This document shows positions 25,263 through 38,100 of a DNA stretch of 64,000 nucleotides, one piece after another. The stretch covers positions 10,181,632 to 10,245,631 of the forward strand of contig CM033105.1 in the NCBI GenBank assembly GCA_019321725.1, written 5' to 3'. The position numbers and the translations under genes are program-made. This stretch comes from Paulownia fortunei. Its lineage: Eukaryota > Streptophyta > Magnoliopsida > Lamiales > Paulowniaceae. Within the stretch, counting starts at the first letter, position 1; every line of letters starts with the position of its first letter. The notes under the pieces were generated by a model. The model was given only the letters and a program-made list of their open reading frames with translations. It did not search any database and was not told where the DNA came from.

Positions 25263-27049
25263 TGCTATAATTTTAAGGTTGCAAATCCAAGTACAAGTTA
25301 TGTCAAGTAATAAATTTCTAAGGAGTTTGAGGTTAATCCACTAGAAGTTTGAATTTTCAGGTTTATATTTTTAAAAAGATGGGTTGAATGTGGTTTACAT
25401 TATAAAGAAAAATTTATTCTATAACTTAAAAATCAAAATAATAAAAGTACTAAGAATTAATGATCTGCTCTTGAATTTTGGATAGAGGAATGACTATTTA
25501 TTATTTTTTTACCTCTTTTAATTGTCATTATTGGAATTCATATATAATGAAGGTTCCAATAGAAAAATGTTATCAAATAACTCATGCATTAAGGTAATCG
25601 TGATATTGTCTTACTGTTTGCAAATTATCTATTAACACCAATACTTATTTATAAGACCAAGTATTTATGCACGCCTTTGTCTACAATAAATTAATATTTT
25701 ACATTAGCAGTCGGTGTAGTAGAACTGTACATCAAACTAAATGAACTCAAGTATTTATTGTGCCGTTGGTGATACAAAAATCAAGAATCACCACTAAACA
25801 AGAAGGGTTTTAACGCCAACACTTATTTATGAGATTAAGTATTTATACACGCATTTGTCTACAACAAATCAAGATTTTATATTAGTAGTAGGTGTAGTAG
25901 AACCATACATCAAATTAAATGAACCCAAGTACTTGTTGTATCATTGGTGATACATAAATCAAAATTCACCAAAAAACAAGGAGGGTTTCAATCTAAAATT
26001 AAAATAATAATACAACACACCTGAACATTATGCATTTTATAATCATTTTTCTTCCTCCATTAAGAGGTTCACCCTTTCTTTTTAACTAAATGAAATTTAA
26101 AAAGATATAATGAAAGTAGAAAAGACTAAAAATAGAAGAGAAACTTGAAAATATATTTCTATTAATACTAGAAAATTTACATTACTACTGGAGAACTTAG
26201 TTTAAAGAAATACAACAATAAAGCTTTCTTTTTCCTTCTAAGGGTTTTTATGTGTATCTTAAATACCATCGAAGATCTTTTATTTATAATAGAAGAGTGC
26301 CTAAATTGACATCTCCAAATTTACTCCAAATTAACTTCAAATATGCTAAATATTCAAGTCTTTTTCAGATCTAAAATTTGTCATACATTTTTCTCCATAC
26401 AATCCGCTGATTTTGAAAAAGCGATCAATATAAAAGTTGTAGGTTTATTGATAACTTCAATTTTCAATTTGAATCACCTAATTTTAACTATTAGGGAGAA
26501 AATTATGCTTGATTTAATGAAATGTGTCAGTATAGATAATTTTTCTAATATACATACTTGAATGAATTTTCTGCTATAATTAAGGCTGAATTGGACCGAA
26601 TTTCCAACAACAAAGTTGTAGTTCTATATTTTAACTTTCTAAGTAAGAAAAATTCAGGCTCATAGGGCTTTTGAACATGGAGTTTTGCCAAAAATATAAA
26701 AACTATATAAGTTTGGAAATATACTTATTTTAAATTTAATACAAGCTCAACAATCCCTTGCAAAGTTTAAGTGATTTCTTGTATATATTTTGATCTACAT
26801 ATGATGAATTTAGGCAAAAATGACCATTTTCTTCTAATTGTGATGCTTTTTTGATTCAATGAAGTATTATCTTCTAACTTACTCACGAAACGTATTGTCT
26901 TCTTTGATTTTATTTTGGCTCTTTTTGAACTTTTTTTCTTCATTAATTCCCTAATACAAAATATTAATAAAACTATAATATTAACAAAAATAAAGTAAGA
27001 AAAGTATAAAAGATTTGATAAAAAAATATATCAAAATTTGTAATTATCA
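25263..27049 (-). mobile_element. Family B2 LTR (Athila/Tat-like), 1.79 kb
   Basis: On the minus strand it starts TGATAATTACAAATTTTG at 27049 and ends ...AATTATAGCA at 25263, followed by the Asp-type primer site. It is homologous to the solo LTR at 12606-14384 and to 54062-55708. The last is the same insertion in the second NUP205 copy, because the 3' flank (27050 onward) is also shared. It lies about 1.4 kb upstream of the NUP205 start codon. Confidence 0.7.
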
Positions 27050-28235
27050 AATTAGATTAGGCAAACAATAGAAATGCAAATCGATTAATTGCATCGAATT
27101 CGAATATGCTTTGTTATATATTTGATGTATGTTTCAATTGTTGAAAAATTTTAAATTTTTGATGTGTTTGCTATCCATTGATTTTGCAAAACCAATACTT
27201 AACCTATGCTATGGCAGGATGGGAGGGAAGTGTGAAAGATTCATTGGTTTTATTCATTGCTGCTAAAACATTGTATGTACAATGAAGAATGGTTTAGGAA
27301 TTTAAAAAATCCAAATTTATTTTCATAAAATCTTGTCTTTTGATGCAATGAAGTATGTAAAATTGAAGGTATTTTAATTTTCGACCTTATAAATCAAATC
27401 TTAAATAATTAAATCAAATACGTCTCACACGCATATAAAAATAGAACTTTTTAACATTTATATTTTTTAGAGAATCTAAACCCACCTCTTGGCAATGCTA
27501 TAAATCAAATGAGATGAAAACAGAAACATACAAGCTCTAATATTTTGTACTTTTCACATGAATTGGGAGTTTTTTTTTTTTAATTTTCAAATTAGGGGAC
27601 TATTTTTTAAGGGCTTTTAAGTATTTTTCTCTACAAAACAACTTCCCACAAGTTGTTCAACTCTTTTGTGGTAATTTTAATTATTGATTTCCAAAACTTT
27701 GGAAATGCAAATGTAGAACATTATATTTAAAAAAAAACTAATTTTAGAATAGCTAATTTTGCAATTAGATTCAACCTTTAAAATTTGATTTTAAAACATA
27801 AGATACATAATGTTTCCAACTAACCCCATTAATATCTTCAATCTTGCTGTACTGTTTAATTTACAAAGCTAATTTTACTTTATGTCTAATATCACTATTA
27901 TTGTCAAATCAACTAAAATTACTCAAATTTATAAAAAATCTAAAACTATTCATAAAATGGTATTCTATAATGAATATTGATTAACATTTTTGAAGCAGAT
28001 TTCACTATTAATCAATAATTAAAAAATCTATTGATACACTATAGTATAAGAATAGTGGCTAATTTTCCTAAGAAAATTTCACAAAAATACAAATGAGCAT
28101 TAGAAAAACGAACATAAGTAAACTATTTTCTTTTGTATTTTTCAGTACCAGTAACGAATTTTTTATTGATTTACAAATTATAAGTCCCCTTTTATATAAT
28201 TTCCTTTAATAAAATTATGGGTGGTCAAAAAATTA
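27050..28235 (+). promoter_or_regulatory. NUP205 copy 1 upstream region
   Basis: Gene-free AT-rich sequence between the B2 LTR and the NUP205 5' end. TATATAA at 28193-28199 is a candidate TATA box, which would put transcription start near 28225-28235. No other element was recognised. Up to 27501 it differs from the second copy; from 27502 on it appears identical. Confidence 0.45.
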
Positions 28236-28243
28236 TTTGGCGC
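28236..28243 (+). promoter_or_regulatory. E2F-like site TTTGGCGC
   Basis: TTTGGCGC fits the plant E2F consensus (WTTSSCSS) and lies about 230 bp before the ATG. The copy in the second gene is at 56873-56880. E2F sites are known for S-phase genes; a role here is inference. Confidence 0.4.
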
Positions 28244-28275
28244 AAAAATAAAATGGACAAGTACATAATTGGAAA

Positions 28276-28344
28276 ATGGAGATTGCAATTTGCAAAGCGA
28301 AAATTTATTTTGCGTCCGCGTTGTCACCACACCAACCTCTCTAA
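28276..28344 (+). other. Candidate 22-codon upstream ORF of NUP205
   Basis: ATG at 28276 opens a 22-codon frame ending TAA at 28342-28344, about 120 bp before the main ATG. It would be in the mRNA only if transcription starts at the TATA box at 28193. Conservation is unknown. The same sequence is at 56913-56981. Confidence 0.3.
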
Positions 28345-28360
28345 AACCCTCAATTAGGGC

Positions 28361-28370
28361 TTTTCCCGCC
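28361..28370 (+). promoter_or_regulatory. E2F-like site TTTTCCCGCC
   Basis: TTTTCCCGCC fits the E2F consensus and sits about 95 bp before the NUP205 ATG, just after an AAACCCTC...TTAGGGCTT motif resembling a telo-box pair. It may lie in the 5' UTR. Confidence 0.35.
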
Positions 28371-28464
28371 CTTCAACACCTTGCTCCTCCATTAACCCCA
28401 GAGCAGAAAGGGGCCTCCAATTTCCCTAATACCTCCATTTTCTTTGTGCATCAAGGAGGAGCAA

Positions 28465-29102
28465 ATGGTGCCCCCCAAGCAACTCTTATCGGTAATCGAG
28501 TCGACTCTACTGGGGCGGACTCCGCCCACGGCCGCCCAGAGAATCGAGCTCATCCACGCCATTCGCCACTCGCTCCCCTCCCTCAAGGCTCTCCTCTCCT
28601 ACCCGGTACATTCTTACTTTTTATGTGTGTGTGTTTTTAACAATTTCTTTTTTTTTTTTCGTTTTCTTTTAAAAATTAAAACCGTCCTTCTTATGTACCG
28701 ATAAGCAGGCACATCTGTTGGGATGTGATACTTATCTTCAGAATTAGATAGTTCAATCTTGGGCAGGAGCACTTTGGTTTTAATTATTATGTTGAAGCTA
28801 TTCAATAATAATTTCATTAGAGGGAATTTCAGATTCAGAATTTTTTTTTTTGGTTAATATACTACTACATCTCATTTATTCATTGCAAATAAAATGCCAC
28901 TGTTTGTATCTGGTTTAAGAAAAAAATTTGCCAGGCTTGTTATCAGTCTTATCAATAATATACTAGTATAATTGGATGCAATTTCAGATTCAAAAATGTT
29001 TTTTTGATATTCCACTGCAAATCATTTACATGCGTTTTGTAAATAAAATGTCAGTCCTTAAAAGCTGGTTTAAGAGAAAAAAAGTTAATGCCAGGGTTTC
29101 TA

Positions 29103-29136
<34 letters not shown>

Positions 29137-32100
29137 AGGATGTCATTTCAATGAAGTTATTTATTTCGCTTTTTCCTCACAATTTATAGCCTCCAAAACC
29201 GTCAGACAGAGCTCAAGTCCAGTCGAAAGAAGTGAGACTGCCAGATGCTGGGCCAATCTCCCTTGATGATCAGGATGTTCAGATAGTTAGTTTCCATCTC
29301 TCCTTTACTCTCCATTACTTTATATTGTGTGTGCTGAATCAAAAGTCATGACATGGAAGTGCATAAAATGAAAGGCATACCTTTGGATCCTACAGTTTTG
29401 GCACTGACAACAATGTGTAAGATATTTAGAATGCTAAAGCTGCATAATTGTGAATAAAGTGAAGATAATGATTAGTTTAAGCTTTTCTACATCTAAGCAT
29501 ATGCAATATTCTTTTTGCTGCAAAAGCTTTATAGTTGTTTGCTTAACAGATAATTCGTAATAAAAATGATTACCTATGAGCATAGCACAGCATATACTTG
29601 AATATGCTGGCACAAGATCTGAAGCAACACTTTGGCATGTAAAATACTATTTTTTGGAAACTAATATTTATGTGCCTCTGCTGTGTTCCCTATCCCATTT
29701 CTATGTCCATGAATGATAAGTGATGATGACAATGTGCATGAACATGAAAAGGTGACCTCAATTTCTAATCTTCATTTCCTTTTATCCATAATCTAACAAA
29801 ATCCATCATTTTTGGATAGATAAGGTACATGCCATTCATGCTCAGATTTTACTTTTAACAGAATTTGATCTAACTTAGAGTTGGATTTCAAAATTGAGAC
29901 TGGAGGTATGAGCATCAGTGTGTAGCATAATGAAAAGTTGAGGGACCAAAGATGTAAATTACAATAAGAATTGCTAACTGTTACTGTTCAGATATGTTGG
30001 AAATGTTATATTTTGTGATAGTATTTAAAAGAGACTAGTAACTATCTTTTCATTATCAAACTGTCAAAAACTTTTTGGATAATTAACTTTGCATTGAAAA
30101 TTTAGATGCAGCACTGTGTAGGTTACATTGTAGGTTTAGGTTAGACCAAACAACCGAAGTCAAAGTAGCTTTGTGCTTGCTTTCTGGGTATGCTTTACTC
30201 GTAGGGTGCAGGACTTTTTATGACTCCTTTATGACTTTTTTGGGGTGATTTGGCAGTTAGGAGTCATGAATAGGTATTTTGTCTGCTGTAGAATTATGTT
30301 TTGAGGGTTATTTTTAGGGGGTTACTAAGATTTGGTTGTTTGCTCTCATTGAGCTAAAATTGGTGACCTATTATTGTTATCTGTTACCAGTCTCGGTTCA
30401 AATTGTAGGTTATGCTTTGGTGCTTAATAGCACTCTTAAATCCTGCATTTGTTGTTGAATTATTTCCTCCGAAGCTACATCTGTCCAATATATTATGGAC
30501 ATTTGCTTATTTTGACTTGTTAATCGCTAAATTAAGTTGCTGTTTGATTCTGCTCCAACTTTTTGGCTTGTTTTAACACTTTCAGTTTAACTACTACTTC
30601 ATTTTGAACCTTAGGCTTTAAAATTGAGTGAAGATCTCCATCTCAATGAAATAGATTGCGTGCGTTTGCTTGTTTCTGCCAATCAAGAGGTAATATTTTA
30701 TGTTCTCTGGTCCTATTACTCTATTGACATGCAATTAATATCCCTGCGAACTATAATGGGTGGAATTTTAAAGTCTTTATATTATCTATTACTGAAGATG
30801 GAAACAGGCTTTCATAAAAAAGAAAAAAAGATGGAAACAGTGGAAATGGGATTTTTACATGAGCAAAGAAGTCCCATTATTTTTTCAGTTACTAATTTGA
30901 CTTGCAGTTAACATGTCGGTTTTTATATTCTTGCTTGAAAGTGTTATATTTGTTCTTCTTTCAGTGGGGATTACTAGGTCGAGAGCCATTAGAAATTTTT
31001 CGCCTTTCTGCGGGACTTTGGTATACGGAGAGAAGGGATCTACTAACGGCAATTTACATGCTATTGAGGGTATTGTTTCTTCTTAGTTGCATGCATAATA
31101 AGAAACTTTTTACTATGTTCTTGACAGCTATCATTTTTGGTTTTTTCAGGCTATTGTTCTTGACCAGGGTCTTGAAGCTGATCTTGTATCTGATATTCAA
31201 AGTTATTTGCAAGATCTCTTTACTTCCAGACTTAGACAGCGATTGGTTTCACTTATAAAGGTTTTCACCTTGTTTTACTAAAATTATTCATAGGAATGAA
31301 GTAATTTCCTATCCGAGTATTCTTGCAGTTTCTATTCCTATTGATATTTTAGTTGTGTTTACTTGTCCTTTTGCTCTTGTATTTTGTTGAGTTTCTTAAA
31401 TTTGAAGAACTGCAATTTTGTCGGTCGGAAGGAGTTGTTATAGGGTAATTGTGAAGCACGTTAAGGACCTCATTTTAAAAGCTTAAAATGAGTGATTTTC
31501 AGCTTCTAGCTTATATTAAGCAGGCACTCCACTTTTTGTTACACCTGCTTCTGCGAGCTTTCATCTGAAAGTAAGCTAAAAATAGAAGCTGGAAGCAACC
31601 CTTAGTGTGCTTGTTATTGCTTTGGGATTTGTTTAAGATATTGAACTTCATTTAGACAACTATAGCCTCAAATTTTTTTCAACATCCTGTATTACCCTTT
31701 CATTCAAGTATGACATTAATTAAAAAAAATTAAAAATACTGAAAAAGAACATAAGGAATATAATTGGTTAAGTAAAATTAATTTCTTTAGTTTTCAGATT
31801 ACTTTATTGTATTCTTTATTCTAATAATTGACTAAGAATTTCAATGAGAGTATTTAGGTATACATTAATAATGTACGACTGATTAGCTACTACTAATAAT
31901 AATCATATTGTTGTTGCAAATATTGATTCCACAAGATATTGTTGTTATTATTAACATTATACACAACACTAACTAATACTCATTATTAATTGATTATTAT
32001 TATTAATTAGTTAGTTAAGTTAATAGCAATAATAGTTCAGGTAGCAAGAAGATGAATGAGTTATTCTTAATAGTAAGAGGATCATATAAGATATTTCTTA

Positions 32101-35100
32101 GTATTTTTAGTAATTAGTTAAAGCAACAAAATTTGTTATAATTATTGTTACAAAATAATAATGATAATAATTATAAGTTAGTTCCATCAAAATAACAAAT
32201 GAAGTATAAAAAAATGATGAACTGAATCAGTGAAAATACCAAAATAAAAAAATAAAGAATGGATTATGGTACATGTTAGAGAATAAATTATTATTATTTT
32301 TGGTATCATCATAAGGTATTTAATTGACTTATTTGAATTCATGTAGGTGACTAAGAAAAAAATAAATTATTGTTTAACATTAGAGTAAACATAGATAAAA
32401 TTATTTCTGTTGTAATTGTACTATAGTTAATTTTTGTGATTAATATGGTTAATTTTAGGGATAATTTCAATTTTGGTCCCTTAACAATGCCACTAAATCA
32501 GTTTTTGTCTGCTTGGTTCGCGCCGTATCAATTTTGGTCCCAAACATTTCTAAAATCCATCGATATTGGTCCCTGCCGTTAACCTCCCATTAGTTTCTGG
32601 TGGAAATGTTGGAGGGAGTTCTTATCAGTTTGGGGGGAGATTTTAGCGCCAAAACTAATAACATTTCAGTCTTGGGAGGGAAGAGGCACGAGAAACATTA
32701 CCATGAAGAAAGGCAGATAAGCTACGAGAAAGCATGTAATCATAAACCAACAATTTCTCATCCTTGGAATAGTAAAAAGCTCTCCAAGGCAGCAAATTTT
32801 GATGCTTAATATTCCCCAACACCTCTGTTTGTTGATCAAACTCTCTCTTCGCAACCGCAACATCCTTAAGCCTCTTCACCAATACCTTTGTACCTTTCTC
32901 CAACTCTGCCTTGTTACTTGTACCCACAGTCCTTTCCCTAACACTTCTGCTGAAGCTCTCAACAAATCCTCAAAATCATAACTGTATCCACCGCCGAAAA
33001 TCAGCTTATTACTCTGCGACCCCTCTGCTGAACCTCAGTGACATCGTCTTCTGATTATGGTGTTCCAGCCTCTCCTACTGTGCTCGTCGCTGAGATTGCT
33101 GGTGGTTTCTGCATTTTATGCTTTCCCATTTTTTCCTTTTCCTGATGAGAAGGAAAATGACGGCATTAGCATTAGTATTAGTATTCCACCAGTGACTAAT
33201 ATTGTGAGAATGGCGGCAGCGGAGAGTTTTCTATTCTTTGTGTGAGATGGGATGAGAGTTGGAGGTGATGTAAGGAAAGGCGTTGGGTAAGGGAAAAAAG
33301 GGTTGGCTCGCTGCAGAAATTGATGTTATTTGCAAATGTGTAGGTTAGGAATTTTGTGAGCATGTTAGGGATCGAACTATTGAGATGGTTGTTCGAGACG
33401 TTAAAATTGATGAGGCTCAGTCGGGCGATGCTCGAGATTTTCGTAGAAGCCATTATTCTGTAGAAAGAGCCCTATCAAATGTCAAATGGGTCAGATTGTT
33501 GACCAAAAATGAGATCGGACCAGGAAAGTTGTTGAGGTCGAGCTGGGTGAGACGAGTCAACTCGGTCAGAGTTGACGGAAACTCACTGATTGTCCTGTAG
33601 GTAGACGTCGCGAAGGAGCTTGAGTTGGGAGAAGTCGGGTAGGATTGGGTCAGAGAGGCGGTCGAAGAAGAGGTGTAGGACTTGAAGTTGAGTGAGCTAA
33701 CTCACGTATTGGCCGGAATTTGGCTAATGAACCTAACACTTGGAAGCCTGAGGTAGTAGATGGAGTAATTGGTGGCATCGCACTTGACGTGACCCAGGAG
33801 CTTGCATGGCAGACATGTTCCACTGCAATCATGCGAAGTGTATGGGTCGTTTTTCAATATGATGCGAAGTGTTCCTCTTCCATTCCAATGCACAGCACAT
33901 GACCTGCACATGCACTTTACGAATAGAAACTAACGGAATGTTAACTGCACGGGCTAATATTGATGGATTTTAGAAATGTTGCGGACCAAAATTAATACAG
34001 CCTGAAGCAAAAGGACCAAATTGATTTAGTGGCATAGTTGAGGAACCAAAATTGAAATTATCCCTTAATTTTACTGTTATTATTATTATTATTATTGTTA
34101 TCATTAGGTACTTAACATAATAAAAATAGAGTTGGATGACAAGAAACAATTAATTATTGTTAACATAAAAATAAAAATATACTGAAAAACTACTTATGTT
34201 TTTATTGATAAATAATAATCTATAATTTATTGTTAACATAAATTATTACCATATATTGATAAAATTAGTTTTGTTAACATATATTGATAAAATTAGTTTT
34301 GTTATTTATGGATAATTAATAAATATGCATCCAGAATTAAGTTGTTTCAAGTTTTAGTATGTATCTGCAAGTATGCTATTTTTCAGAATTGACGGACAAC
34401 TTGGGCAACCTAAAGCAATCAGATACTTTACCACGTTATGTTACAAACTTGAATTTCCAGCTTAGTCCTACGTATCAACTAGGGGAACACAAGGTTTTGT
34501 TTTTGTAGTTTATTCATAAAATTAATACCATACAAATCATTGCAGTATTTAGATGTTTAAAACCAACACTGAAGTTTTTGAAACCGGTATTGTCACATGC
34601 GGTATCATGCAGTTTCGGTACAGTACGGTTGGGTTGGCTTTATTTCATATTTATAATATTTGATCCCAAATTAAATTCCTGTTTTTGTAATAATTTTTCA
34701 ATAACACAAGAAAGTTGTGTTATTATGCCATAATGAGTTAGTATAATGTTTTTTCCATGACATGAAAATTGACTATAAATTAATCCAATAAAACACTAAT
34801 CAAGAAAATCAAAGTCGTTAATAAATTTAGGCAAATAATTCATAGTTGACTTCATATGATAGAAACGTATAAAGCTTTAAAAGGTAGTTAAAGTTTAATT
34901 GTTTCTTAAAAATAAATTAACCTACAAATGGTGGTAGTAATTTAGAAGCAGAACTTGTCGTTTACCAATCGAAGTAGGCATCAAATCTAATATGATTTTG
35001 TGGTTCTCCAATGGATATATAAATAAAAGTAGAATGGCATCTAGCGTTAACAAAACATCAATTTTGGATTCCAAAGCAATAATAATTTGACCTTAAAAAA

Positions 35101-38100
35101 TGTGTAATGTTTTCATGTCAGAAGTTCACTTTAGCAGTTTAATCTTATATACTTTGTTAAGAGAATAATGAATTATTCAAATTTAAAAATTAAACTGCAA
35201 AGACAAAGACAATTTGTAAAAACTAAAAGTTACATAAACTACAACCTTTTTTTCTCATGTTACTCTATAACCTAGTATTTAGAACTATAGCAAATATTGA
35301 TGTACATAAAAAAGTCAAAAACATCTTCATAATCTAATTAGAAATGAAATTCATACCCAGGGGACCTAGTCTAAAGGGCCTTGCTATAAAAAGTCAATTA
35401 AATCAGTAACTTTGACGTCTAATATATAGCACGAGTAATAATATATTTACTCAAATTGCATAATAGACCGGTTCAGTATGGTTTTTTGTCAGTATCAAAA
35501 GTTTAAAATCAAGACCCCAAAATATTCACTACGGTAACTGTCCATACTAAAAATTTTATTTTTGTAGGAAAAAAAACCATAATTTCAGTTGGCTTTGGTA
35601 CGGTTTTTAAAAACCTTGAACACCCACTATCAAAAGTTCTTGCAACCTGCACAACTTTTGCAATCTTAGCACTTCTATTGCTTTCTTTAAAAGGTAGCAC
35701 TTCTTCCATAGCAAGTTTTTGCAAAGAAGACTGCTTGTTATCATGGATTATTACAAGGAAACTGTTTTAGATGATGTGCTTGATAAGTTATATTACCGGT
35801 AGATCCATGAAGGCATGAAGGTTTTACATTTCTTTCTTCTGTTATGTTTTTGTTTCTCCTTTTTATTTGTTTTTTAATTTATTTTACTTTTTCTGGATTT
35901 TCCCATTTTTTATGTGTTCTTCTTGTTCATCATTATATCATTCTCTTCTTATTCCTCTTCTTCATTATTAACTTCTTTACATCATTATCTTCTTCTTTTC
36001 AACTAGGAGCTCAGAAGAGAAGAGCCAATGGGCTTAGGAGGGCCCAATTCTGAGAGCTACATTCTTGACTCAAGGGGTGCTCTGGTTGAAAGGAAAGCTG
36101 TAATTTCTAGAGAAAGGCTCATTATTGGTCATTGCCTTGTTCTTTCAATTTTGGTTGAGCGAGCGAGTAAGCTTCAAAAAGGATATCTTTTTATGGATTT
36201 ATTTTGTGAACGCTACAGCGTTGTCGTGCTTAATTACAAAGATTATTGGTATCTCCTTTGGGTTGGGGCTGAAGTGCTACATATCACTAAAGTTTGCCTG
36301 AGTCCTTATCAACATTCTATGTTGAGTAATTATAAAACAATCATTACCTTCCATTGTGCTATGTCAAATCCCAGCAGTCTTTAACCATAGTTATTTCTGG
36401 AGCTTCTGTTCCCTTTATTATGGCCATCTTTACTTTAGAACATGTTGTTTTCTGTTCCTGCTGCTTGACTAATTTCTTGCAGTAAGCCAATAAAGAGGTG
36501 ATGGCCTTAATTTACCATTAAATAGAACCACCTCTAACATATATAGTTTTATTGTGAATATTTTGATCCAATCGTAATAAATGTATTCCTCAAGTTTGCT
36601 GTCTATGATTTGGCACGAGCAAGGTTGATAGTTTCCCTCTCATGCTTTTGGCTATGAGATTAATGAAGTGATAGAAAATGAGCTTGGATACGAAGAGGAC
36701 TTAGCATATTTTTGGTGCTTCTCTTTGTAAGAACTGATATAAATGAACTGACTGCATTTTCTCCGTGCAGGCTCTAAAGATGTTATAGACATATTTATTG
36801 CTTTAAAAGAGAGTGCCGGGGAATACAATGGGGCCACAGATTCCTTGAAGCATCAGGTCTGGGTATCTTGTTCTCCTTTTCTGTATTTTGTAGGGCTCCA
36901 TAGTTGGACAAAGACATTTCACAATTGCATTGTACATTATTGGTGCATGTCATTTCTCTTACAGTTCAAATGTACTCACCTAACCATGATTTTATTGGTC
37001 TATGCATCTCTAAGAGATTATCCTCTGCTCAAACCATGCACATTTAGTCCTTTTCTGAATTTCCCCTTAGCCCTTGCTATCACCACACAAACATAGGTTA
37101 ATATTTACTTCCCTTCATTAAGTTGGTATTTATGTCTCTTACATAGAATAAGTAGAGTTCTATAATATCAATACTTACTGAGAACAAAGAATTGAATGGG
37201 CTGGTACTCCTTTTCTAATAGTGTCCAAGCTTCTTGTTCATTCAAGCCTGCATGCAGTATGTTCAGTTTTATATATGCTGATCATATAGAAAGGATCAGT
37301 GAATTGTTTTTTATAAGGGCCCACCATGAAAGTTTACTTACAGATACTTACAGTAAAGTTCCTAAAACCAAATTTTTCTCGATAGGATGAGTTTCATCTA
37401 ACAGTTAAACCAAATTTTTGGAAAACATGGTCTGCAAGGTCGTCTGTGGTAATTATATGCAAAAGCACTATAAATTTCTTATTCATGTGGAGCATGATTC
37501 TGCTAGAGGCAAAATTCCTTCCAGCAATAAACTAGTATCTGTTGATATGATTTTAGAAACTGTGATTGTTTATTAAGCACTTGCTTGCCCCTCCCTTTTT
37601 CTTTTTCATTTCTTGTTCGGTTAGGGAATGGGTCTCTTGAGTTTATGTTATTTTCCTTTACTTTTGTTACTGATGATATAAAGTTCTATCCTTTTTGCTT
37701 TTGCAGATTACATATAGCCTTCTTTTCTCTCTTGTCATTGCTTTGATATCAGATGCTTTGAGCACAGCACCTGACAAAGTGCCTGTCTTGTCTCGTGATG
37801 CTTCTTTTAGGCATGAGTTTAACGAGATTGTAAGACAAACTGTGCCTACTTGTCTGATATTGTATCTCTATCTCTGCCATTATGAACCTTACTTGATCTA
37901 ATGCTTCCTTCAGGTGATGGTTGCCGGAAATGATCCTGTAGTTGAAGGCTTTGTTGATTGTGTAAGGCTTGCATGGGTTGTACATTTGATTTTGGTACAA
38001 GATGGAAATGATGCAAAGGAGATGATAGCTAGTACTTTGTCTAATGATACGAAAAGTATTCTCTCATGCTTGGAAGTCATTTTTGCCAATAATGTTTTCC

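Larger units (their letters stand above)
27502..35363 (+). repeat. Duplicated NUP205 block, copy 1 (partner 56139-64000)
   Basis: At a constant offset of 28,637 bp, this 7,862-bp block matches 56139-64000 with no difference in the parts I compared. Those included the promoter, five exons, homopolymers, the CAT tract and the Pack-MULE. The partner is cut by the window end, so the true block is longer. Confidence 0.9.

Noticed and set aside
28269..28640. 123-codon ORF across the NUP205 start (repeated at 56906-57277)
   Set aside because: It is a different frame over the 5' UTR and exon 1, opens with TTG, and runs through the splice donor at 28606. The NUP205 frame explains the sequence.
28976..29266. 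ORF with a ten-histidine run (repeated at 57613-57903)
   Set aside because: The histidines are the intronic (CAT)10 microsatellite. The C-terminal part is exon 2 read in the wrong frame.
30902..31258. 118-codon hydrophobic ORF that looks like a membrane protein (repeated at 59539-59895)
   Set aside because: It overlaps exons 4 and 5 and the intron between them; the hydrophobicity comes from T-rich intron sequence and frame-shifted exon.
32600..33600. Plus-strand ORFs within the Pack-MULE
   Set aside because: The minus strand matches an LRR receptor kinase; the plus-strand readings are shadows.
36028..36384. 118-codon ORF starting within exon 6
   Set aside because: The first part is genuine exon 6, but after the donor at 36167 it is intron. 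It is not a separate gene.
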